The notes beneath the pieces were generated by a model. That model saw only the letters and a program-made list of their open reading frames with translations. It ran no database searches and was not told the DNA's origin. The translations under genes were made by a program, and so were the position numbers. DNA of 59,599 bases from Bacteroidota bacterium (GTDB lineage: Bacteria > Bacteroidota > Bacteroidia > Chitinophagales > Chitinophagaceae), in NCBI GenBank assembly GCA_023433345.1, contig JAEZDA010000014.1, positions 1-59,599 on the forward strand, in the 5' to 3' direction. Shown one piece after another: positions 42,389 to 50,182 of this stretch. The number at the start of each line of letters is the position of its first letter. Positions within the stretch are counted from its first letter, which is position 1.

Positions 42389-42460
42389 ATTCTGAAATGC
42401 GAAAGGTCATGGCTCTACAATTGTTTCATTTTTTACCTTCGTCTCTTTTAATTGACTGTA

Positions 42461-43057
42461 ATGATAGATTCGGAAGTACTTCTCCAATACGGTGCTATAA
42501 TTAAACCGGTGTCGCCAAACGAAGTTATAATTACGGAGGAGCAGGATGCATGGCATTACTTTCAACTGCTGAACGGTTCGGCGAGGGCGATCAATATAAA
42601 CGAAAACGGAAGGGAATATCTCCAATATCTCGTTTATCCCGGCGATGCATTTGGTGAAATTGCTTTATTGGACAACGGTAAATATGCTGTTTCAATTATT
42701 GCAAACGAGCCATCCACGATCTTAAAACTTCCAAGGGAACAGTTTACAAAAATGGTGTCAGCGGATCCATCGCTATATCTTCAATTGATAACATTATTAT
42801 GCGAACGTCTCCGCTTTAAGTACTTTCTATCCAAGGAAATTTCAAATCACAATCCCGAGAGCAGTATAAAAAATCTGATTACTTATTTTAAAGGAAGCAA
42901 TAAGATCTGTGAAAAATGCAGCAGGCTTAACTTAACAAGGCAACAAATTGCAGATATGCTGGGCATGCGGGTTGAAACCGTTATCAGAAGCGTGAGAAAC
43001 CTTCACAACAGCGGGTTTTTGGAAATTCGGAAAGGGAAGGTTTTCTGTTATGATTAA
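42461..43057 (+). CDS. Crp/Fnr family regulator, probable activator of nos
   Basis: 198 aa from the ATG at 42461. N-terminal cNMP-like barrel ('NGSARAININENGREYLQYLVYPGDAFGEIALLDNGKYAVSIIANEPSTIL') and C-terminal HTH ('NLTRQQIADMLGMRVETVIRSVRNLHNSGFLEIRKGK'). It has no Fnr-type N-terminal cysteines, but a CxxC lies in front of the HTH ('ICEKCSRLNL'). Position next to two Crp-type palindromes and divergent from nosZ suggests it senses NO or N-oxides, like DNR. The sensing chemistry cannot be read from the sequence. Confidence 0.85.
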   Translation: MIDSEVLLQYGAIIKPVSPNEVIITEEQDAWHYFQLLNGSARAININENGREYLQYLVYPGDAFGEIALLDNGKYAVSIIANEPSTILKLPREQFTKMVSADPSLYLQLITLLCERLRFKYFLSKEISNHNPESSIKNLITYFKGSNKICEKCSRLNLTRQQIADMLGMRVETVIRSVRNLHNSGFLEIRKGKVFCYD

Positions 43058-43071
43058 GCGCATAAAATTCT

Positions 43072-43079
43072 TAGGTTTG
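43072..43079 (+). promoter_or_regulatory. -7 promoter box of the 12-helix membrane protein gene
   Basis: TAGGTTTG, an exact TAnnTTTG match, lies just after the Crp stop. It predicts a 13-nt leader before the ATG at 43096, so the membrane protein may also be transcribed on its own. Confidence 0.4.
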
Positions 43080-43095
43080 ATTTTTGACCTTTGAA

Positions 43096-44352
43096 ATGAA
43101 TATGGTTTTCCCTCTTTACAAGTGGCTAAAAATCTCGCTTTTCAATTTGTTGATCGTAGCCTTGCTCGGGCTTACTATGAGATATAAAATTGCATTCTCA
43201 CTGCCTTTTATCGATCAAAAGCACTTGCTTCACGCCCATTCACACTTTGCTTTTACGGGCTGGATCACGCAGGCGCTGATGGCAATTCTGGTGAGTTATA
43301 TTTTTCGAAGAACAAGTTATGATACGGTTAAGAAATATAAGCCGGTGCTTATCGCCAACCTTGTAGCATCTTACGGAATGTTGCTTTCATTTCCGGTACA
43401 GGGCTATGGGCTATTTTCAATTTCATTTTCAACCCTTTCAATATTCACGGCATACTATTTTGCCTTTCTCTATTGTAGAGACCTTCGACTTATCCGGCAC
43501 CGCGTGACGCACCTTTGGTTCAAAGCGGCCCTGATGTTCAATGTTATTTCCTCCGTCGGGGCTTTCTCACTGGCCTATATGATGGCAACAAGTTCAATAA
43601 ATCAACATGGATACCTCGCTGCAGTTTACTATTTCCTCCATTTTCAATATAACGGTTGGTTTTTCTTCGCCGCTATGGGATTACTGAGCAACAAACTCTT
43701 GGAGAATGGTGCAAAAGAGCATTCTTTAAAGAAGGTTTTTTGGCTTTTCGCGAGCAGCTGTGTACCAGCATATTTTTTGTCTGTGCTTTGGTTGAAACTG
43801 CCGGTTTGGGTCTATGTTCTTATAGTTGCTTCGGTATTGCTACAATTGGTTGGTTGGGCTAAAATGGTAGTTGTTATTAAAACCCAGCTGACCGTGCTGA
43901 AAACGCGCCTCACCCCACTTTCACTTTGGCTTCTTGGGTTTTCAGGTTTTGCGCTCACTATAAAATTGATACTGCAGGCAGGCTCAGTGTTCCCGGAGTT
44001 GAGCACCATTTCTTATTCATTCCGACCCATAATTATCGGATATCTCCATCTTGTATTGCTGGGCGTGTTCACCTTGTTCATTCTCGGTTATACAATGGCT
44101 TATAGAATTATCATTCCCAAAAGGAAAGCATGGCTAGGTGTCGTTGTTTTTACAGCGGGCATTATTTTGAACGAAGTGATTTTGTTGATCCAGGGCGTTA
44201 CGGCGATGAATTACTATCCCATTCCATACATGAATGAAGCTCTATTCGTAGCGGCTGCAGTGATGTTTGCGGGCCTGCTGTTGATAATGATTATGGTGAG
44301 GGAACCGCGACTGGAAGAAAAGTTACCACTCCCTCCGGCGGGCGGGATATAA
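43096..44352 (+). CDS. Unassigned polytopic membrane protein with a haem-copper-oxidase-like HxH motif
   Basis: 418 aa, about 12 membrane helices. Helix 2 reads 'HLLHAHSHFAFTGWITQALMAIL'; its AHSHFAF-x-G string resembles the haem-ligand helix of NorB (AHGHLAF-x-G), where the two His bind haems. Other in-membrane His are in 'YYFLHFQYNGWFFFAAMG' and 'IIGYLHLVLLGVFTLFILGY'. No Glu/His set for a metal-B centre is clear. The gene follows a Crp regulator between the nos and nor genes. It may be a haem-binding membrane protein in NO or N2O metabolism, related to haem-copper oxidase or NnrS folds; I cannot name it. Confidence 0.7.
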   Translation: MNMVFPLYKWLKISLFNLLIVALLGLTMRYKIAFSLPFIDQKHLLHAHSHFAFTGWITQALMAILVSYIFRRTSYDTVKKYKPVLIANLVASYGMLLSFPVQGYGLFSISFSTLSIFTAYYFAFLYCRDLRLIRHRVTHLWFKAALMFNVISSVGAFSLAYMMATSSINQHGYLAAVYYFLHFQYNGWFFFAAMGLLSNKLLENGAKEHSLKKVFWLFASSCVPAYFLSVLWLKLPVWVYVLIVASVLLQLVGWAKMVVVIKTQLTVLKTRLTPLSLWLLGFSGFALTIKLILQAGSVFPELSTISYSFRPIIIGYLHLVLLGVFTLFILGYTMAYRIIIPKRKAWLGVVVFTAGIILNEVILLIQGVTAMNYYPIPYMNEALFVAAAVMFAGLLLIMIMVREPRLEEKLPLPPAGGI

Positions 44353-44357
44353 AAAAA

Positions 44358-44804
44358 TCAAGTTTCAACTTTTCCTTTGAGATATACATTGCTAAGGTGT
44401 GAATCTTTTGAAAGCTCGCCAATACTGGTGGTATCGAAAAGATGCAAAAGTCTTGCTTTTATGAAACGGTATTCATGATGCATGGGGCAGGGCTTCTTAT
44501 CAGAACACTTTGGGAGCCCTAACACGCATTTTGATAACACTCCTCCCTCGCCCATTGCTTCGAGGATTGTTTTAACAGGCTTCTTCCTTGCCTCCTCTGT
44601 AATGTAAAATCCGCCCCCGGGCCCTTTGTTCGAGCTCACAGGCGTATTGTTTCTGCAGAGCAATTGCAGCACCTTGGCAGTAAAAGACCTTGGCGAACCA
44701 ATGGCAGCGGCAATTTCGTCTATTCCTAACCGTTTGGAACCTGAACTGTTTGCAGCGATATAAATTGTGGCACGTAGAGCATATTCTGTGGCCTTAGTAA
44801 ACAT
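44358..44804 (-). CDS. Rrf2 family regulator (NsrR/IscR-like), nor operon
   Basis: 148 aa from the ATG at 44804. Winged HTH with 'EYALRATIYIAANSSGSKRLGIDEIAAAIGSPRSFTAKVLQLLCRNNTPVSSNKGPGGGFYI' and the three-Cys cluster motif 'KCVLGLPKCSDKKPCPMHHEY', which in NsrR holds an NO-sensitive Fe-S cluster. It is the last gene of a norC-norB-rrf2 operon, 29 nt after norB. A second Rrf2 gene with the same motif is at 52574. Confidence 0.9.
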   Translation of the reverse strand: MFTKATEYALRATIYIAANSSGSKRLGIDEIAAAIGSPRSFTAKVLQLLCRNNTPVSSNKGPGGGFYITEEARKKPVKTILEAMGEGGVLSKCVLGLPKCSDKKPCPMHHEYRFIKARLLHLFDTTSIGELSKDSHLSNVYLKGKVET

Positions 44805-44833
44805 ATTTTTCAAGTTTGTATGTAATAAACCTT

Positions 44834-46210
44834 TTATGCAGCTGCCTTTTGAAGAATCGAAAATTTGCTTTTGAACGAAATGCAGGTGAAATATAACTTT
44901 AGGAGCGGAATGATAACCATCATCAAACCGGCCGAAAGAACTGTTCCCGAAACCACGAAGGAAATGAAATAGGGTTTAAGACGCGCCATCATTGAGGCGA
45001 AGGGAACCTGGTTCTCATCCATCTGCCAGGCTGCTTTTGCAATTCCAGCAGCAATTAATGATGCCCAGAAAACAAGCAGGGAAATGTTAGAAACAAGCAA
45101 ACCATATCTTACAGATCCTGGAAACCTTTTCTGTAATCCGCAACCATCAGACAATACATCATTCGCAATTGCAAGAAGTATGAAAGTATTTATACCAATC
45201 ATTGCTCCCATGGTGTGCGCAACCGTTACATGAGTGCCGTGAGTGTATAGATTTATACCTGGAACGGACATAGCAATTGCCAGAACGAGATTCATAAATA
45301 TCCAGACATCTGCGGCAAGTAAAAATCGGTACGAAACATGGTGGATGAATTTCTTCCCCGCCTCAAGAGACGATCTCCAGGAATAAATTATTCTGCCGAG
45401 AATGAAGAGTTCGGTCATACTCACTCCGTAACTTATATACTTTACATAGGAGTGCGTAGGGAGCGTGTAAATGTGATGACCCCAGTTGAACATCAGGTTG
45501 AACAGCCCGGTAAAATAAAGAACGAAGGCAATACGTGAACGCGCAAAGGTTCTGGTTCCACTGATTTTATCAAGCAAAAAAATTGCACAGCCATTCATCA
45601 GCATATTCCAACTGCCCACCATTGATCCGTAAGATTTCCATTGAATGGTCATATCGTTCACCACATTATTGCCGAACCATGGCAGTAACCAAAGATAGGA
45701 TTCAAGAAAGGTGAACATAAAGAAAAAAAGACCGGTAAGCCACATCCACACATACACCGGCTGGTTCTTCCAGGATCCTAAGGCTTTCAGAAAGTTTATG
45801 ATGAATAATATCCATGCAGCAATAATTATCAGGGAAATAACGGGAGGAAATTCCCAATACTCCCTGCCACCAAACATACCATAACAATAGGAAAACAATA
45901 TTGCCACTATCGCTAGGAAGAATAATATGAGCTGCAGCCTCACTAACGGTAACGAATAGCCGCGGTTAGGATTATGCTGAACCACATAAGCGAGCGCTCC
46001 ACCGGAAGCCGAAAGAATGATCCAGAACACCATTGCACTCACATGCATTGGCCGCACCTTTTCAAAGGAAAGATGGTGCTTCATAAAACCCGGAACGATG
46101 TATTGTAAACCTCCCAAGAGCCCCGCCAGCAGTCCGAATGCCAGCACAAACAAACCCATGGCTATGAAAGCCTTCGGAAAGGTGCGCGCTTCACTGCGTA
46201 ATGCTCCCAT
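44834..46210 (-). CDS. norB: NorB-like nitric-oxide-reductase large subunit with altered iron-B site
   Basis: 458 aa, 12 helices. NOR features: low-spin haem His H56 ('VRPMHVSAM'), the Ca-site motif 'GGREYWE' (113-120), metal-B pair H245/H246 ('NWGHHIYTLP'), a helix-7/8 Glu at 267, and H332 as haem b3 ligand ('THVTVAHTMGAM'). Aligning on HH and E267 with P. aeruginosa NorB (H258/H259, E280), the FeB His207 becomes Y194, Glu211 becomes V198, Glu215 becomes N202, and His349 becomes M334. The active site therefore differs strongly from canonical cNOR. Partner NorC is encoded directly upstream, overlapping by 20 nt. Confidence 0.85.
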   Translation of the reverse strand: MGALRSEARTFPKAFIAMGLFVLAFGLLAGLLGGLQYIVPGFMKHHLSFEKVRPMHVSAMVFWIILSASGGALAYVVQHNPNRGYSLPLVRLQLILFFLAIVAILFSYCYGMFGGREYWEFPPVISLIIIAAWILFIINFLKALGSWKNQPVYVWMWLTGLFFFMFTFLESYLWLLPWFGNNVVNDMTIQWKSYGSMVGSWNMLMNGCAIFLLDKISGTRTFARSRIAFVLYFTGLFNLMFNWGHHIYTLPTHSYVKYISYGVSMTELFILGRIIYSWRSSLEAGKKFIHHVSYRFLLAADVWIFMNLVLAIAMSVPGINLYTHGTHVTVAHTMGAMIGINTFILLAIANDVLSDGCGLQKRFPGSVRYGLLVSNISLLVFWASLIAAGIAKAAWQMDENQVPFASMMARLKPYFISFVVSGTVLSAGLMMVIIPLLKLYFTCISFKSKFSILQKAAA

Positions 46211-46592
46211 TTGCTAGAATTTTAAAAGTTCTGGGATCAGCATTTCCCGAACGGTTGAGATGATTAAAGTAAGCCAGAAGATTCTCCATCTCCTCATCAC
46301 TTAAATTAAAATTCGGCATCACTGCTGTGCCGTTGGTGAGAAAGGCCCTAATATAATCAGTGCCTTTAGCATAAACGTTGGTGAGGTCAGGCCCAAGATA
46401 GCCACCGAGTCCATATACCTGGTGACAGGCATTACAATTATACTTCTGCCATGCAACCTTTCCGTTTTCAACTAATTTATCTGGCTCTACAGCTGCAGCC
46501 GGTGGTTTTGCATAAAGGAAAAATGAGTAGGCAGCGAAAGCCATAAGTACAATAAATAAAACAGATCTTTTATTGAAACGCCAACTCATCAT
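46191..46592 (-). CDS. norC: NorC-like membrane-anchored cytochrome c
   Basis: 133 aa from the ATG at 46592. One N-terminal helix ('SVLFIVLMAFAAYSFFLY'), then a haem c domain with 'KYNCNACHQVYGLGGYLGPDLTNVYAKG', the NorC signature, and the axial Met in 'NGTAVMPNFNLSDEEMENLLAYFNHL'. It passes electrons to the NorB-like subunit. The -7 box at 46602 predicts a leader of about 5 nt. Confidence 0.92.
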   Translation of the reverse strand: MMSWRFNKRSVLFIVLMAFAAYSFFLYAKPPAAAVEPDKLVENGKVAWQKYNCNACHQVYGLGGYLGPDLTNVYAKGTDYIRAFLTNGTAVMPNFNLSDEEMENLLAYFNHLNRSGNADPRTFKILANGSITQ

Positions 46593-46601
46593 AATAAAAG
46601 A

Positions 46602-46609
46602 CAAATTTA
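46602..46609 (-). promoter_or_regulatory. -7 promoter box of the nor operon
   Basis: TAAATTTG on the minus strand matches TAnnTTTG exactly. The predicted start near 46598 is about 6 nt before the ATG at 46592. No clear Crp/Fnr palindrome is seen upstream. Confidence 0.5.
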
Positions 46610-46773
46610 TCCTTTTTTATCTATCTTGCATAAAATTCAAAAGAATAAATGTTGTGAAGTTTCCCCGGCCGCGCAAATCGCAAAATATAATGCCGTAGAA
46701 TCATTCCTATAAATGAGCAGGAATGTGATGAATCGGCAGAAAATGGCTGAAGAGAAACAACTAAATTTCCAGG

Positions 46774-47223
46774 ATGAAAATTAAACCCATATCTGAGTCG
46801 CAGGTTACAAAAACCGAAGTAGTTTGTCCGAACGATACCAATCCGGTCGGGATATTAAAAGGCGGTGTGTTAGTGCAGTGGATGGATATTGCTGCTGCCG
46901 TTTCCTCTCAGTCACATGCAGGAAGAGTTTGTGTAACCGCTTCGATAGACAAGGTTAATTTTTTCGCTCCCGCACGTAACGGCGACATTATTATTATTCA
47001 TTCAACAGTAACGCGGGCATTCAACTCTTCAATGGAAATTTTCGCAGAAGCTTTCTGCAAGAAAATAACAAACGGGAAACTTGATATGATCGGCAGTGCA
47101 TATTTTACTTTTGTGGCCCTGGATGAACATGGGCGACCGGCTGCTGTTCCGCAGGTCACCCCCACCACAGAAGAAGAAATTGAAAGGTACGAACAAGCAC
47201 TTCTTAGAAAAGAAAACCGTTAG
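46774..47223 (+). CDS. Acyl-CoA thioesterase, hotdog fold (paralogue of 3299-3814)
   Basis: 149 aa. 'VVCPNDTNPVGILKGGVLVQWMDIAAAVSSQSHAGRVCVTASIDKVNF' carries the same catalytic Asp helix as the first copy, but the loop reads GILKGG rather than GNLMGG. It hydrolyses acyl-CoA. The gene diverges from the nor operon across a 170-bp gap. Confidence 0.85.
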   Translation: MKIKPISESQVTKTEVVCPNDTNPVGILKGGVLVQWMDIAAAVSSQSHAGRVCVTASIDKVNFFAPARNGDIIIIHSTVTRAFNSSMEIFAEAFCKKITNGKLDMIGSAYFTFVALDEHGRPAAVPQVTPTTEEEIERYEQALLRKENR

Positions 47224-47287
47224 TATGGGGCGGGAAACTGAACTTTTCATTCAACTTCCTGTTCAACCAGGATGGGTTCGGGCACGA

Positions 47288-48658
47288 TCAAAGTGGCTCA
47301 AGGTGGGCAGTGAAATGCCGTAGTGCAGGGCTTTCGTAAGTGATCTTCAATCCTTTGATCGATGCACGCTTTTTAAACACTTGTATCACCACATCAGCCA
47401 CATAGTCTATATGGCTTTGGGTATAAACGCGTCGGGGAACAGCGAGCCTCACCAATTCCATCATTGCCGGAATGAGTTTTCCTTCATGATCGTATTTCCC
47501 AAACATAAGAGACCCGATCTCAACCCCTCTCACGCCACCTTCCAAATATAGAGCAGCGACCAGGGCCTGACCAGGATACTGCTCAACAGGAATATGCTGA
47601 AGCATTTTCTTTGCGTCAATATAAACTGCATGCCCGCCCGCCGGTTGCATAACCGGTACTCCGGCAGACGAAAGTTTTTCGGTGAGGTATTCAATACTGC
47701 GGATTCGATATTGGAGGTAACTTTCATCCATCACTTCTTTAAGTCCTATTGCGATCGCTTCAAGGTCGCGGCCGGCCAGTCCTCCATAAGTTGGAAAACC
47801 TTCAGTGATCACAAGCAGATTCCTGCAGGCTGTAGCAAGCTCTTCGCTATGCATGGCCAGGAAGCCGCCGATATTTGCAAAAGCATCCTTCTTTGCACTC
47901 ATCGTACAACCATCAGCATAAGAAAATAATTCCCGTGCAATTTCAGGAACAGGTCGATTTGAATATCCTTCCTCCCGTTGTTGAATGAAATAACAATTTT
48001 CTGAAAACCGGCAGGCATCAATAAATAGCGGTATGCTATTTATCCTGCAAACACTGCTAACGGCACGTATATTTTCCATGCTTACCGGCTGCCCGCCGCC
48101 GGAGTTATTCGTTACCGTTAGTATGCACATTGAAATTTTTTGCGAACCCTTCTCTCTGATAAACATCTCCAAGGCGTTAACGTCCATATTTCCTTTAAAA
48201 GGCGCAGGCACACCCGGATTCTTACCTTCAGCACAAAGCAGATCAACGCCCACGGAACCACTATATTCAATGTTCGCTCTGGTAGTATCAAACAAAGTAT
48301 TACTTACAATAAATTTTCCGGCACCGCCAATTATTGAGAATAATATTTTCTCCGATGCCCTGCCCTGATGTGTCGGAATCACCACAGGCATTCCTGTAAT
48401 ATTCTTCACGGTATGCTCGAAGTGAAAAAAGCTTTCGCTTCCCGCATAAGATTCATCGCCCGTCATGATACCGGCCCATTGCGCACTGCTCATTGCACTC
48501 GTTCCACTATCGGTTAAAAGATCAATAAGTACGTCTTTTGCCTTAATTAAAAAGGGATTGAATTTCGCATCAGCCAATATCTGCTTTCTTTCTTCCGGGC
48601 TCCTGAAAAAAATAGGTTCAACGGCTTTGATCTTAAACGGTTCGATAATAACACTCAT
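47288..48658 (-). CDS. tnaA: Tryptophanase (PLP-dependent beta-eliminating lyase)
   Basis: 456 aa, full length. PLP-lyase features: 'DLLTDSGTSAMSSAQWAGIMTGDESYAGS', 'PTHQGRASEKILFS', 'FIDACRFSENCYFI', the PLP-binding Lys in 'DGCTMSAKKDAFANIGGF', and 'EGFPTYGGLAGRDLEAIAIGL'. The 'GVRGVEIGSLMFG' segment matches tryptophanase rather than the Arg-containing form of tyrosine phenol-lyase. It splits tryptophan into indole, pyruvate and ammonia. It diverges from the ric operon with a strong palindrome between them. Confidence 0.9.
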   Translation of the reverse strand: MSVIIEPFKIKAVEPIFFRSPEERKQILADAKFNPFLIKAKDVLIDLLTDSGTSAMSSAQWAGIMTGDESYAGSESFFHFEHTVKNITGMPVVIPTHQGRASEKILFSIIGGAGKFIVSNTLFDTTRANIEYSGSVGVDLLCAEGKNPGVPAPFKGNMDVNALEMFIREKGSQKISMCILTVTNNSGGGQPVSMENIRAVSSVCRINSIPLFIDACRFSENCYFIQQREEGYSNRPVPEIARELFSYADGCTMSAKKDAFANIGGFLAMHSEELATACRNLLVITEGFPTYGGLAGRDLEAIAIGLKEVMDESYLQYRIRSIEYLTEKLSSAGVPVMQPAGGHAVYIDAKKMLQHIPVEQYPGQALVAALYLEGGVRGVEIGSLMFGKYDHEGKLIPAMMELVRLAVPRRVYTQSHIDYVADVVIQVFKKRASIKGLKITYESPALRHFTAHLEPL

Positions 48659-48702
48659 AAATTCCGGCTTTAAGCATATTTAATAAAACGTAAAAGTAAG
48701 CT

Positions 48703-48728
48703 AATAAAAGTATTTCTTTACTTTTATT
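48703..48728. promoter_or_regulatory. Perfect 10+10 bp palindrome between tnaA and the ric operon
   Basis: Arms AATAAAAGTA (48703-48712) and TACTTTTATT (48719-48728) with a TTTCTT centre. It is centred about 37 nt upstream of the predicted ric start and near -28 of a possible tnaA start, so one bound protein could cover both promoters. AT-rich palindromes of this size suit Rrf2/NsrR-type repressors, two of which are encoded nearby; the link is inference. Confidence 0.6.
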
Positions 48729-48741
48729 ATTCTTTATTACT

Positions 48742-48749
48742 TACCTTTG
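48742..48749 (+). promoter_or_regulatory. -7 promoter box of the ric operon
   Basis: TACCTTTG matches TAnnTTTG exactly; the predicted start is near 48753, 15 nt before the ATG at 48768. The -33 region is overlapped by the palindrome. Confidence 0.55.
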
Positions 48750-48767
48750 GCATCTAAAACAAAATAA

Positions 48768-49712
48768 ATGTCTACTATAACTGAAAACATCCTGAATGTA
48801 ACGCTACTTGAGCCCCGCCAAAAGCATCCCACGATCTTTGTAAGATTTGATGAACTTAACCCCGGTGAGAGCCTGACTATCCACAATGATCACGATCCCA
48901 AACCGCTTTACTACCAGCTACTGGGTGAACGCGGTAATATCTTCAATTGGGAATACCTTGAAGAAGGCCCGCAATGGTGGAAAGTAAAAATCAGCAAGAA
49001 GAAAGTTGGGGAAAAGGAAGAAACGCTCGGTGAACTTGCGGTAAAAGATCTGAGAAAAGCTGAGGTGTTCAGGAAGTATGGACTGGATTTTTGCTGTGGC
49101 GGAAAGAAAACCGTAAAGGAAGCGTGTGCAGAAAAAGGAATTGATGTAACCAAAGTTGAACAAGAGTTGCAAAAAGCTGATGGAAACTCTTCGTACCGGC
49201 CCATACCCTACGATGAATGGAATCTTGATTTTCTTGCAGACTATATAGTTAATACGCATCATGCCTATGTAAGAAAGAATATGCCCGATATCCGCCAGTA
49301 CGCTTTGAAAGTAGCGCAGGTTCATGGCAGGCAACACCCTGAGCTGTTGACGGTTCAATCATTGGTAGAAGATATTCATCAGGAATTGTCAACCCATATG
49401 ATCAAGGAAGAAGAGATCGTCTTTCCTTTTATTAAACGGATCGTAAAAAAAGAAAGGTCCATTGAAGAAAGCGGATCCATAAAAAACCCCATAACGGTAA
49501 TGGAAGCCGAACATGAAGAGGTCGGAACAAGCCTGGAAAAGATCCGTTCACTTACAAATAACTACACTCTCCCGGCAGATTCTTGCGCGAGTTACAGTCT
49601 TCTATTTCGTATGCTGGAAGACTTTGAAAAAGATCTCCATCTTCATGTACATCTTGAAAACAACATTCTTTTCCCAAAGGCATTAACCTTCGAGAATAGT
49701 CAAAACAATTAA
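48768..49712 (+). CDS. ric: Ric/ScdA di-iron protein (repair of iron-sulfur clusters) with N-terminal DUF2249
   Basis: 314 aa. Residues 1-80 are a DUF2249-like domain ('TIFVRFDELNPGESLTIHNDHDPKPLYYQLLGE'). About 85-145 is the ScdA_N domain ('LGELAVKDLRKAEVFRKYGLDFCCGGKKTVKEACAEKG'). About 160-305 is the hemerythrin-like di-iron domain ('NTHHAYVRKNMPDI', 'HQELSTHMIKEEEIVFPFI', 'MEAEHEEVG', 'HLHVHLENNILFPKA'). Ric proteins restore Fe-S clusters damaged by NO or oxidants. The DUF2249 fusion is unusual compared with ScdA (about 220 aa). First gene of a six-gene operon. Confidence 0.92.
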   Translation: MSTITENILNVTLLEPRQKHPTIFVRFDELNPGESLTIHNDHDPKPLYYQLLGERGNIFNWEYLEEGPQWWKVKISKKKVGEKEETLGELAVKDLRKAEVFRKYGLDFCCGGKKTVKEACAEKGIDVTKVEQELQKADGNSSYRPIPYDEWNLDFLADYIVNTHHAYVRKNMPDIRQYALKVAQVHGRQHPELLTVQSLVEDIHQELSTHMIKEEEIVFPFIKRIVKKERSIEESGSIKNPITVMEAEHEEVGTSLEKIRSLTNNYTLPADSCASYSLLFRMLEDFEKDLHLHVHLENNILFPKALTFENSQNN

Positions 49713-49714
49713 TT

Positions 49715-50182
49715 ATGAAACCTCTCTTAATTATTTCCATTGCCATTACGGTTGCCTTCTCAGCGTGCGAGAGCAGCAGTGTTCCGGCTCCGGAAACAAA
49801 GCAGCCGGTAGAAGTGAAGAATGACTCACATGGAAAAGATCAGTCAACCCTGGCTCTTAACAATGGAGAAAAATGGAAAGCTGATGAAAGCACAAATGCG
49901 AACGTAGCCTCGTTGGAAAAAGCGCTCGACCGGTTTTATAACATGGGCGAAAAAAAACTTGAAGACTACAAAACACTTCAAACATCACTACAGGCTGGGA
50001 TTGAGAAAATGGTTAAGGAATGCAGAATGAAAGGCGCCGATCATGATGCTCTTCATCTTTGGCTTGAACCCCTGATGAAAATGGTGAGGGATCTTGGAAA
50101 GGTAAAATCTGAAGAACAGTCCGCCGCAGCACTGGAAACGATAAACCGGCAGATAAAAATGTATCCTCAATACTTTCAATGA
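49715..50182 (+). CDS. Uncharacterised lipoprotein in the ric operon
   Basis: 155 aa. Lipobox 'AITVAFSACESS'; then a helical acidic-basic domain ('NVASLEKALDRFYNMGEKKLEDYKTLQTSLQAGIEKMVKECRMKGADHDALHLWLEPLMKMVRDLG'). Conserved-looking His, Met and Cys residues in 'CRMKGADHDALHLW' could bind metal. Its ATG is 2 nt after ric and its stop overlaps the next start, so it is a true operon member. Confidence 0.78.
   Translation: MKPLLIISIAITVAFSACESSSVPAPETKQPVEVKNDSHGKDQSTLALNNGEKWKADESTNANVASLEKALDRFYNMGEKKLEDYKTLQTSLQAGIEKMVKECRMKGADHDALHLWLEPLMKMVRDLGKVKSEEQSAAALETINRQIKMYPQYFQ

Noticed and set aside
42461..43057. Oxygen-sensing Fnr with a 4Fe-4S cluster
   Set aside because: The N-terminal cysteine triad of Fnr is absent; only a CxxC before the HTH is present.
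47288..48658. Tyrosine phenol-lyase instead of tryptophanase
   Set aside because: The 'GVR-VEIGSL' segment follows tryptophanase; tyrosine phenol-lyase has an Arg at the substrate position in this loop.
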